64,000 nucleotides of DNA. It comes from Methanomicrobia archaeon DTU008. Its GTDB lineage: Archaea > Thermoplasmatota > Thermoplasmata > Methanomassiliicoccales > Methanomassiliicoccaceae. The notes beneath the pieces were generated by a model that was given only the letters and a program-made list of their open reading frames with translations, was not told the DNA's origin and did no database searches. The stretch spans positions 30,740 through 94,739 of the forward strand of contig LFRW01000035.1 in NCBI GenBank assembly GCA_001512965.1, written 5' to 3'. Shown here in pieces: positions 34,133 to 41,231 of the stretch (its first letter is position 1; each line of letters opens with the position of its first letter). The position numbers were made by a program, and so were the translations under genes.

Positions 34133-35649
34133 TGGCTCCCCTCCAGGCGCTCGAGGATGATCTCATCGGCGCTCCGTTGCTCAAGTACGCGGTTGAGCAG
34201 GGCGAGCAACATGCGAGGCATCGTGAACGTGACGGTCTTCTCCTCTTCCAGATATTTCACGATCTGCTCGCTCAGGACGTAGCTGTACCTGGCAAGCGCC
34301 TCGTAGTAGTCGAGGATGGTGATCTTCGCGACGATCTCCCTCGCCACCTCCTCCGTCAGCCCTTCCTCCTCCGCCTCGGCGATGAGCCGGTGGACCTCCG
34401 CATCGAGCTCGTCGATGTTCGGCTGCGGGAACCTGGAGGGTTCGCGGTACGCCCGACGCGATAGGTCAAGGAGCCTCTTCCCGATCAGCACCACCACCTC
34501 ATGCATGCTGCGGTCGGACGCTTCGGCCCCGTCGATGAACATGCGGCCGGTCTCATGGTCCACGGAGATGTCGAAGTCCAGCACGGCAAGGTCGTCCCTC
34601 CCGTCAGCGCTGCTCTCGCTCACCGGGAACAGCACCTCGACCCTGATGCCGCTCAACTTCCTGAGGAGCCTCCGGAACTCCTCCAGCCCCTCTGGGGAGA
34701 GGTCATGGGCGATGCATCCGCGTCCGTCGGGCAACTCCTCATCGCCCACGTCCGTCTCGATGAGCATCATCTGACCCAGGACCTCGTCGTCCTCCGGGGT
34801 CCAGCCGTGCACCGTGACCTTGCATCCCTTGATGCATCTCTTGCGCGCGTCTCTCGTCAGGAACTCCACGAGACCGTAGTAGTCAGGATTCTCGCTCCTC
34901 CCCAGTCCAAACCTCTTCGAAACGTCGTACAATCTCAGAGAGAGGCTGCCGGAGGCAGGGACGATCTCCATCTCGAAGGTGCCCTGGTCAGGCGAGATGA
35001 ACTCCCAGTATCGCTCGATGATCTCCGGCGGATAGAAGAACTCATACTGTCCGTAGATGTTGTTCAGGCGGAACAGGTTCTTGAGGAAATATCGCGAGTA
35101 TTTTCGCAGGTCTGCGGGGAGGTCCTTCGGCGGGATGCGATGCCTCAGAACCGGCAGGACCACCTCCCCTTCCTGCAGATCGTCGGCGTCCATCTCCTTC
35201 ACGCGGGGCTCTCTGCTCCCCTTCCACTCCTCCAGGGAATAGCGGAGCATGTCCTCGCTCTCATCGCTCATGCAGGCGGCCAGTTCATCGATGACCTTCT
35301 CGACCGTGGGGCGGAAGAGCCGCCGCATCATGTCATCGCGGCTCTCGCCAGTGGCGGAGGCCTCGATCAATATGCGGAACAGCGTGGACGTCCTGATGGC
35401 CACGGTCTTGGACGCCATCTGCGTATATCTCTCCCTGAAGACGCTCTCGGCATTGAACTCCATCGCCCTGGCGAGCTCGATGCCTCTGTCGCGATCCCTA
35501 AGGTGGCGCGCTTCCTCCACCTTATCGATGACGTCCCTACGCCCCATCAGGACATATCGATCGCCATCGAGCACCGGTATCAGGTCGAGCAGAGCAGCCA
35601 GTATCTCCGCGTCGATCCTCTGGTCGGCGGGGACCTCTCGAATCCTCAT
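34129..35649 (-). CDS. uncharacterised 506-residue protein coupled to an NYN nuclease
   Basis: A large soluble acidic protein without transmembrane segments, Cys clusters or P-loop. The N-terminal 150 residues are helical. A middle part (about 190-330) has aromatic-rich stretches such as NIYGQYEFFYPPEIIERYWEF. A C-terminal helical region (about 420-506) is probably coiled. I recognise no family. It shares a 4-bp overlap with the downstream NYN gene, so it may be a regulatory or substrate-binding partner. Confidence 0.78.
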   Translation of the reverse strand: MRIREVPADQRIDAEILAALLDLIPVLDGDRYVLMGRRDVIDKVEEARHLRDRDRGIELARAMEFNAESVFRERYTQMASKTVAIRTSTLFRILIEASATGESRDDMMRRLFRPTVEKVIDELAACMSDESEDMLRYSLEEWKGSREPRVKEMDADDLQEGEVVLPVLRHRIPPKDLPADLRKYSRYFLKNLFRLNNIYGQYEFFYPPEIIERYWEFISPDQGTFEMEIVPASGSLSLRLYDVSKRFGLGRSENPDYYGLVEFLTRDARKRCIKGCKVTVHGWTPEDDEVLGQMMLIETDVGDEELPDGRGCIAHDLSPEGLEEFRRLLRKLSGIRVEVLFPVSESSADGRDDLAVLDFDISVDHETGRMFIDGAEASDRSMHEVVVLIGKRLLDLSRRAYREPSRFPQPNIDELDAEVHRLIAEAEEEGLTEEVAREIVAKITILDYYEALARYSYVLSEQIVKYLEEEKTVTFTMPRMLLALLNRVLEQRSADEIILERLEGSQ

Positions 35650-35688
35650 ACTCCAAGTATCGGCCCCGGCGGATTTGTTACTTTTCGC

Positions 35689-36006
35689 CTACAGCTCTAT
35701 GTTCAGGCAGCCGTCTATGACCTTGACAGGATAGGCGCGCAGGTCGTTGACGCGTTCCCCCGGTCCGAGGCCCTGCACCACCTTTCCGGTGCGGATGTCG
35801 AAGCGCGCCCCGTGGAGGGGGCAGGTGATGATGAAGCCGTCCCTCGAGCCGAGCGACAGGTTGGCGAACTGGTGTGAGCAGGTGCCGTCCATGGCATAGA
35901 ACTCGCCATCCACATTGGCGATGAGTATCACCCGGTCCATCAGGACGAACTCCCTCATCTCGTTCAGCGGAACATCCTCCGTCATGCAGGCCTTGACAAG
36001 CACCAT
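35689..36006 (-). CDS. Rieske-type [2Fe-2S] ferredoxin
   Basis: A 105-residue Rieske domain. Ligands are Cys43 and His45 in GTCSHQFANL, and Cys62 and His65 in CPLHGARFD. The size is that of soluble Rieske ferredoxins serving as electron carriers for oxygenases, nitrite reductase-like enzymes or others. No obvious partner enzyme is adjacent. Short spacing (39 bp) to the 506-residue gene downstream suggests they could share a transcript. Confidence 0.9.
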   Translation of the reverse strand: MVLVKACMTEDVPLNEMREFVLMDRVILIANVDGEFYAMDGTCSHQFANLSLGSRDGFIITCPLHGARFDIRTGKVVQGLGPGERVNDLRAYPVKVIDGCLNIEL

Positions 36007-36094
36007 GGTATGAACAAGGGATGTCGTGATATTTCATCGCCGTGGCGGGGGAAGGATAAATAATCTGGAATGCGCTCGGCAGGGCGGCGAGCGG

Positions 36095-36985
36095 ATGATA
36101 ATCGACGGTCACGTTCATCTTTGGTTGAGGGACCACCTTCCAGACAACATGGTGCGCATGTACCTGGAGCCGCTTCAGGCCCTCAAGGGAGTGATGGATT
36201 GGGAAGTGGACATCGACGATGTATGGCCGGAGTATGGGGCGACCGTCCCGAAGCTCCTGGAGATGCTCGACGCCAGCGGCGTGGACATGGCAGTGGTGCT
36301 GCCCATCGACTTCAATCTTGTGGAGCAGGCCCGCATAGGCATCGAGGAGTACAACACCTGGGTGTTCGAGAGCTGTGCTGAACACCCTGACCGGACGATA
36401 CCCTTCATCGGGGTGGACCCGCAGAGGGGAGAGCCGGCGCTTCGGATGCTTGACCACTTCGCCTCGAAGTACGATGCTCGAGGGGTCAAGGTATATCCGC
36501 CGACCGGCTGGTATCCGAACGACGAGCGCTTCCGCGCCTTCTTCGACCGCGTGGACGACCTTGGCCTGGTGATGGTCACCCATGCCGGGGCGGCCTGGAC
36601 GTCGCTCGATGAGAAGTATGCGGAGCCCCGGTTCTGGGAGGAGTTCCTGGAGAGATATCCGGACACGAATCTGGTCATAGCGCATCTAGGCGGCAAATGG
36701 AGGTCTCAGGCGCTGGAGCTATGCGAGCGGTATCCCAACTGCTACGCCGACTGCTCGGCCTTGCAGGGCTGGCTCCCATCCGACCCGGCCACCGCGGAGA
36801 GCCGTCTGAGGGAGATCGCGGAGAGGGTGCCCGACAAGGTATCCTTCGGCACCGATTACCCATTGTTCGAACTCGGATATCCATCGTCGATGTGGGTCGA
36901 TTTCGTCAAGGACAGGCCGTGGGCGGACGAGGACGTCAAGGCCAAGCTGCTTGGCGGGACCATGAGGAAGGTTCTCGGGATCTGA
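36095..36985 (+). CDS. amidohydrolase family (Amidohydro_2) protein
   Basis: A 296-residue TIM-barrel metal hydrolase or decarboxylase. Metal motif HVH is at residues 6 and 8 (MIIDGHVHLW), later ligands are MVTHAG and IAHLGG, and the catalytic Asp is in SFGTDYPLF. ATG 36095 follows GGGCGGCGAGCGG and an upstream GATAAATAA box near 36055. The substrate is unknown; relatives include 6-methylsalicylate or uronate decarboxylases. Confidence 0.83.
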   Translation: MIIDGHVHLWLRDHLPDNMVRMYLEPLQALKGVMDWEVDIDDVWPEYGATVPKLLEMLDASGVDMAVVLPIDFNLVEQARIGIEEYNTWVFESCAEHPDRTIPFIGVDPQRGEPALRMLDHFASKYDARGVKVYPPTGWYPNDERFRAFFDRVDDLGLVMVTHAGAAWTSLDEKYAEPRFWEEFLERYPDTNLVIAHLGGKWRSQALELCERYPNCYADCSALQGWLPSDPATAESRLREIAERVPDKVSFGTDYPLFELGYPSSMWVDFVKDRPWADEDVKAKLLGGTMRKVLGI

Positions 36986-37116
36986 TGCGCGTCGTGAACG
37001 GGCCTCAGGGCAGGAAACGGTCGATTCGCTGGGAGATGCGGGTGTGAAGCGGAGCCTCCGCGGGGATGGCCGCCCCATCTCGGCAGAGGCGGCCCCTGGG
37101 CGGATGACCGTCCACT

Positions 37117-37683
37117 CTATTCGGGGAACGGCTCTCCCCATCTCTCGTCGAAGAAGGTCTCGCTGGGCGGCAGCCGTTCCGGTCTTTCCTTCTGCTGCCG
37201 CAATTGCTTCTCCGTAAGCAGCGAGGTGTCCTCTCCGGGATAGCCGCAGATGACCAACGTTATGACGACATAGTCGCTGGGGATCCCGAACGCCTCCCTG
37301 ACCTTGACCGGATCGTACCCGGCTATGGGATGGGCCGTCAATCCCAGCTCGGTGGCCCGGAGCAGCATCTGTCCGACAGCCAGGCCGCAGCTGAACTGGT
37401 AATAGTCCCTGCCCCCGTTCATGCGGCAGTCCAATGATGGTTTGGAGGTCACCGCCATGATCAGCGGTGCGGCCGTAGCCCATTCATTGCCGCGGTACAA
37501 CGTCTCCTTCAATGAACGAAGGTTCTCACGGCTGCACACCACCACCCGCCATGGCTGATTGTTGTTGCAGCTAGGAGCCAGGCGCATGGCCTCGAGGAGG
37601 GCGGCGACCTTCTCCCTCTCTACCGGCCGGCCGGCGAACGCGCGGTTGGCTCGTCGGATAGCGATGGCATCCATGACGTCCAT
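37117..37683 (-). CDS. nitroreductase family flavoprotein
   Basis: A 188-residue FMN-binding protein of the nitroreductase superfamily. FMN contacts are visible in IRRANRAFAGRPV, LAPSCNNNQPWRVVV and GYPGE. The middle helix with FSCGLAVGQMLLRATELGL is typical. ATG 37683 is used; ATG 37674 is possible. It likely reduces quinones, nitro compounds or a cofactor; the true substrate is unknown. It has no close partner. Confidence 0.85.
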   Translation of the reverse strand: MDVMDAIAIRRANRAFAGRPVEREKVAALLEAMRLAPSCNNNQPWRVVVCSRENLRSLKETLYRGNEWATAAPLIMAVTSKPSLDCRMNGGRDYYQFSCGLAVGQMLLRATELGLTAHPIAGYDPVKVREAFGIPSDYVVITLVICGYPGEDTSLLTEKQLRQQKERPERLPPSETFFDERWGEPFPE

Positions 37684-37770
37684 GATGGTATGGTATGCAC
37701 GAGGGGTCACAAATCTTTGTTGCATCCATGTTGCATCGGGGTCCCTGAATGTGGCCGCTTGGGGCAAATC

Positions 37771-37780
37771 TTTTAATTAA
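37771..37780 (+). promoter_or_regulatory. TATA box of tRNA-Arg
   Basis: TTTTAATTAA is centred about 27 bp before the tRNA 5' end at 37803. Confidence 0.6.
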
Positions 37781-37841
37781 AAAGGACTATCGAGGGCTTC
37801 GCGGGCTCGTGGCTTAGCCTGGATATAGCACTGGCCTTCTA

Positions 37842-37862
37842 TCTCGGATCGCCGAGGGAGCA
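37842..37862 (+). other. tRNA-Arg intron 1 (37/38)
   Basis: A 21-nt intron. CTTC pairs with GGAG across the junction, flanked by 3-nt bulges TAT and CAA, and the intron closes with a CTCGG/CCGAG stem. This is a strict bulge-helix-bulge at the usual anticodon-loop position. Confidence 0.9.
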
Positions 37863-37884
37863 AGCCAGTGGTCTCGGGTTCGAA

Positions 37885-37904
37885 ACCCCTCCTAGGGGCG
37901 AAAT
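37885..37904 (+). other. tRNA-Arg intron 2 (T loop, 59/60)
   Basis: A 20-nt intron inside the T loop. TTCG pairs with CGAA, the 3-nt bulges are AAA and ATT, the inner stem is CCCC/GGGG with loop TCCTA, and the outer helix is the T stem itself. Cutting at the bulges rebuilds the standard loop TTCGAAT. Confidence 0.9.
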
Positions 37905-37987
37905 TCCCGACGAGCCCGCCAAATCCGACAAAAAGATTCATTTAGGTCCACATGATGTGGGGCAAGAATACAAATGGGAGTAATTTA

Positions 37988-38095
37988 ATGAAGAGAAGCT
38001 CACGCGCTTGGAAGAAGCGAGGCAACCAGAGATGGAAGTGGCGCAAGAAGAAGATGAGGCGCCGCAAGCGCCAGCAGAAGATGAGAAAGGCCTAA
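37988..38095 (+). CDS. rpl41e: 50S ribosomal protein eL41
   Basis: A 35-residue, extremely basic peptide with 24 Lys or Arg residues, starting MKRSSRAWKKRGN and containing RWKWRKKKMRRRKRQQKM, which aligns with the helix of eL41. GGGAG lies 8 nt before the ATG. It sits between two tRNA genes, in keeping with a translation-related cluster. It could be missed by routine gene callers. Confidence 0.85.
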   Translation: MKRSSRAWKKRGNQRWKWRKKKMRRRKRQQKMRKA

Positions 38096-38106
38096 CGCTG
38101 ACCAGT

Positions 38107-38276
38107 GGGGGTATGGGTTAACACGGCATACTCGCGGGCTCCAGTTATCGGGAATGACTGCGAACGGGTTTGCTGACCGGTGATGACTAACTGGAGCAAG
38201 GACCCGTTGATTCCTGCAGGGTAGCTCCCTGCATGGTGGAAACCCGCTGATCTGGGTTCAAATCCCAGTGCCCCCA
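38107..38276 (+). tRNA. tRNA-Trp (CCA) with long intron
   Basis: Acceptor GGGGGTA/TGCCCCC (one G-U), anticodon stem GCGGG/CCCGC, variable TGAT, T arm CTGGG TTCAAAT CCCAG, discriminator A38276. The anticodon CCA is at 38141-38143. A 97-nt intron follows position 37, the same position and size class as known archaeal tRNA-Trp introns. CCA is not encoded. It starts 11 bp after eL41. Confidence 0.93.
38145..38241 (+). ncRNA. tRNA-Trp intron with C/D-box guide elements
   Basis: Box elements: CTGA (38173-38176, D-like) and GTGATGA (38180-38186, C-like). CGGGTTT (38165-38171) is exactly complementary to AAACCCG at the 3' splice site, and counting five bases from CTGA selects tRNA position 39. CTGGAGC (38191-38197) complements the anticodon region GCTCCAG. 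This matches the Haloferax tRNA-Trp intron, which guides 2'-O-methylation of positions 34 and 39. A 7-bp hairpin TGCAGGG/CCCTGCA lies near the 3' end. Confidence 0.75.
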
Positions 38277-38638
38277 CTCTCAAAACCATCCAGTCACTCT
38301 ATTATCATTTTCAATGGCGCTCTACTTTGGCGCTATCATCTTAGATATCTTCCATGGCTTTTGATGCATTTTCCAGCATTCGACCTGTCATGCACCGCTA
38401 GGTCACATTGTGATGAGATGTCCTCGCCGTTGATGCATCAAGGCTTCGGCTCGAACGATCTCGACGATATCATTTCCCCGTTGGAAGCTGGGCTAGGATG
38501 GTCTGATCGTCGTTACATATGGCATCGTGGCCTCCAGTAATGAAGCCAAGCTCGATGTGCTCGATCGCTATTGCCTTGGCTGCCGGTGCCCCGGCGTGAC
38601 CTGGCCTTGCCCCTTACCTCACGATCTCGACCACGTCA
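38277..38638. other. intergenic region, no gene seen
   Basis: About 360 bp between tRNA-Trp and the flavoprotein gene. Open frames here are short, overlap each other and have poor codon pattern. A short repeat of TGGCGCT(C/A) occurs near 38315-38335. I see no promoter, RNA gene or conserved motif. Confidence 0.4.
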
Positions 38639-39187
38639 TCAGAGCGTCTTGCCGATGGAACGGGCCTGCTCCATCAGTTCCTTGTTCTCCTTCGCTGTCG
38701 ATGGAGAGTTACCGGCGGTCAGGTGCAGCTCATCCACCTTCTCGAACCCATACATCTCGAGAAGCTTGTTGAAATCGGTGAACACGTTGCGGAAAGAATC
38801 GACATCTGGGTTCCCCTGACTGGTCACCACCACTGCCTTCTTTCCTGCCGGCAGTGTGACGGAGAAGTCCTGGCCCAGGAACATGTACAGTCGGTCGATG
38901 AACGTCCTGAACTGTGAGGAGAACTGCCAATAGTATATGGGGGATCCGAACACCACGGCGTCCGCCGTCTTCATTTCCTCCATCAACTTGGACATGTCAT
39001 CGTCTTGTCTACATTTGTCATGGCTCTTGCAGTACATGCATGCCTGGCAACCTGCATACTTCATCTCGCCGAGGCGGTATGCCTTGGTGGAATGCCCGGC
39101 CTCGGCAGCCCCCTTCAGAACTTCATCCACTAGCGTGGATACGTTCCCATTCTGGCGTGGACTTCCTATGATCCCAATGACGTTCAT
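38639..39187 (-). CDS. iron-sulfur flavoprotein (ISF) / NADPH-dependent FMN reductase family
   Basis: A 182-residue flavodoxin-fold protein. FMN loop GSPRQNGNVS is at residues 9-18. Cys47, Cys50, Cys53 and Cys59 give the compact CX2CX2CX5C motif of archaeal iron-sulfur flavoprotein, so it likely carries FMN and one [4Fe-4S] cluster. In methanogens ISF helps reduce oxygen and peroxide. ATG 39187 is chosen with a TATA-like ATCTTTAT about 30 bp upstream. No operon partner. Confidence 0.87.
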   Translation of the reverse strand: MNVIGIIGSPRQNGNVSTLVDEVLKGAAEAGHSTKAYRLGEMKYAGCQACMYCKSHDKCRQDDDMSKLMEEMKTADAVVFGSPIYYWQFSSQFRTFIDRLYMFLGQDFSVTLPAGKKAVVVTSQGNPDVDSFRNVFTDFNKLLEMYGFEKVDELHLTAGNSPSTAKENKELMEQARSIGKTL

Positions 39188-39346
39188 GCACCCATCAGGA
39201 GCTTCGCAACCGATAAAGATTACCGACCAGCGATGCCAGGTCCACTGATGCATCTTACATTGCGCATGAGATGCCATGCGATGGATTAATGAAGCACGCG
39301 CACGAAAACTACCGAAGTATGGAGCGAAGCGCTCCTGGAGGCGGAC

Positions 39347-39922
39347 ATGGCATACGAAAAAGTGAGTGAACGATGGTGGGGCAGGGTGGTCCTGGGGATC
39401 ATCGCCATCATCGTGGGACTGGCGTTCCTGGTGGTCCCGGGCATCACGCTGGTGGTGTTTCTGTGGATCTTCGGGGCGTTCATGATCTTGACCGGCCTGG
39501 TCCTGCTATCATATGCATGGTCCAGACCGGCTGGGACGAAGCACCGGGGCTTGAACTTCCTGGAGGGCGCGATCAACATAGTGATAGGTACCATCGCGCT
39601 TGTGGCACCTGGATTGACCTCCTTGCTGGTCGTATACCTGGTGGCGGCTTTCGCGATACTGTCGGGCTGCCTTCAGATCGCCGAAGGTATCATCACCCCG
39701 TCTGGAAGGACCACGTGGGGGGCGTCCAGCCGTTCCATGCTGATCATCGGCGGAGCGTGGGCGCTTCTCATCGGGATACTGTTAGCACTCTTCCCCGCTG
39801 GCGGGATACTTGCGCTCATGTAGCTCATCGGCCTCTTCCTCATAATCCTGGGGATCTTCAACATCCTGTCGGGTATACGGGGCAGGTCGATCAAGAAAGC
39901 TGCCGGTGTGCCGACCAGATAA
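39347..39922 (+). CDS. DUF308/HdeD-like membrane protein with internal in-frame UAG
   Basis: Six hydrophobic segments make this a DUF308 (HdeD-like) membrane protein. The frame from ATG 39347 (GGAGG 5 nt upstream) meets TAG at 39821-39823, codon 159, in the last loop or helix start. The frame then continues for 32 codons with a clear final membrane helix (LIGLFLIILGIFNILSG), a basic tail and TAA at 39920. The whole gives 191 codons, the family's usual length. The UAG may be read as pyrrolysine, which fits the inferred lineage, or it may be a nonsense change. With only 158 residues the last helix would be lost. Confidence 0.72.
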
Positions 39923-40233
39923 ACCTATTCCATCCTTCCTTTTTTCCCCGACTCTCCCCTAACCCGCCCGTCAAGATGGCAGGTATCGAGCGGTGACCTT
40001 ATCATCTGGATGCGATCGAAGCCTATTATCCTAGGTTTATCATACTGTAAAAAAGATAATATGCGACCAATTCATCATTTAAGAAAAGTGTTGAAGCAGA
40101 GCAAAGATTTTTTTAACACTTCCATAATATTCCCTTGGGGAGTCCCCGTGGACCTTCTCCAACTTCCCCACCATATTCTTTAATCTCCGGGGGCTCCTCT
40201 CACCTTAACAATTTCAAAGTCACCTATTACGTC
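39923..40233. other. AT-rich intergenic region between converging genes
   Basis: About 310 bp, more AT-rich than the surroundings. It holds an oligo-T tract (39940-39945), a region of A/T runs around 40040-40135, and an inverted repeat AAGTGTT (about 40086) and AACACTT (about 40116) separated by about 23 nt. These probably serve termination of both converging genes. No coding frame is convincing. Confidence 0.45.
39934..39945 (+). terminator. T-rich terminator after the DUF308 gene
   Basis: CCTTCCTTTTTT begins 12 bp after the TAA stop, with six consecutive T at 39940-39945. This is a plausible archaeal oligo-T terminator and supports the TAA at 39920 as the true gene end. Confidence 0.45.
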
Positions 40234-41172
40234 CTAACAAGATCTGGCGATGCGCTGTACTTCTTCATGCACCTCCTCGGAGGGCGCCACAGTGTTGACC
40301 ATATGGACCTCACAACCATCAAGATAGCGGCGAAAGAACTCGGTGCGAAGCCTTAGCTTCCTATCGTCCCTCACCAGTTGATGAGGATTGCAGAAGTCGT
40401 TGTCCAGAAGGTACTGCAATGCTTCCTCGGTGCCCAGTTCCCTTGACAGCGCGTCATCGCCCCTGTCCCGCTTGAGCAGGATCACCTTGCGTATGGAGGT
40501 CATGGGAACGACGCCGCCCTGCCCCACAGCCCACCGGACGTTGACGATGGCGCGGCCCTTGTTATCGAACTCCGCCTTGTCCACCAGGGAGCGGTACTCG
40601 GGCCAGATCCCTCCGATGTCCTCGTCGATGTAGAAGTTCTTCTCCGAGCCGTATGCCAGGGGGGAACGTTCCGAGAGATGCACGAAGTACCAGTCGTCGG
40701 TTATCAGTCTAGCGTCACGCCCGCGCAACAGTCCCCAGGAATGCGTGGTCTTCCCTGTCTTGGACGGTGCGATGAGCGAGACCCCGGTTCCTGCGACATC
40801 GAGCGCGGCGCCATGCACGGAATAGATGCGGTGCTGGTCCTCCAGAAGGTCGGACACCACCGCAAGCGCCACGCTCTTTATCCAGCCGTAGTATTCGAAG
40901 TTGAACAGGAACGCGGTCCGGGTGAGGGGATCGTACCTGACCGTCAGCCCTTCCCCAGGGAGATCGAGGACGATAAGGCGGCAGTGAGAGCGTACGTTCT
41001 CGGACATGTTGTAGAAGTTGTTCTCCCACACGTCCTTCGTGCGCTCCTGATCGGTAAGCAGGCGTACGCAAGCGCCATGTATCTCAGACTTGACCGTGTA
41101 CAGGAACCTGTCGCTCAGGCTCTCGAACAGTTCCTTGGTCTCCCCCGGTCCGATGGGCTTGACGATGTACAT
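40234..41172 (-). CDS. HprK/PEPCK-like P-loop protein
   Basis: A 312-residue protein with an HPr-kinase-like core. Walker A-like APSKTGKTT is at residues 135-143, followed by ITDDWYFV (Asp159-Asp160), as in the HprK/PEPCK fold. The N-terminal 100 residues are a separate alpha/beta domain. Archaea usually lack HPr, so the phosphate acceptor is unknown. The C-terminal third is helical. No close neighbour in the same direction except, 59 bp upstream, citramalate synthase. Confidence 0.7.
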   Translation of the reverse strand: MYIVKPIGPGETKELFESLSDRFLYTVKSEIHGACVRLLTDQERTKDVWENNFYNMSENVRSHCRLIVLDLPGEGLTVRYDPLTRTAFLFNFEYYGWIKSVALAVVSDLLEDQHRIYSVHGAALDVAGTGVSLIAPSKTGKTTHSWGLLRGRDARLITDDWYFVHLSERSPLAYGSEKNFYIDEDIGGIWPEYRSLVDKAEFDNKGRAIVNVRWAVGQGGVVPMTSIRKVILLKRDRGDDALSRELGTEEALQYLLDNDFCNPHQLVRDDRKLRLRTEFFRRYLDGCEVHMVNTVAPSEEVHEEVQRIARSC

Positions 41173-41231
41173 TCCCTTCGGGCTCGTTAACTATCTGCAA
41201 CCAATAAAAGGGTAACCATCGGATGTAAGTT

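Larger units (their letters stand above)
37803..37918 (+). tRNA. tRNA-Arg (UCU) with two introns
   Basis: Acceptor GGGCTCG/CGAGCCC, D arm GCT/AGC, anticodon stem CTGGC/GCCAG, T stem TCGGG/CCCGA. The anticodon TCT is at 37838-37840. After removing introns at 37842-37862 and 37885-37904 the mature tRNA is 75 nt with anticodon loop CTTCTAA and T loop TTCGAAT, both canonical. Discriminator G37918 is followed by an encoded CCA (37919-37921). A second intron in the T loop is unusual outside Thermoproteales-type archaea. Confidence 0.93.

Noticed and set aside
34501..35877. 458-codon plus-strand frame opposite the 506-residue gene
   Set aside because: Shadow frame; composition rich in Leu, Gln, His and Val as expected from antisense reading.
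35678..36685. 335-codon minus-strand frame over the amidohydrolase and Rieske genes
   Set aside because: It lies antisense to two clear genes and its translation is His/Arg/Gly-rich without any domain.
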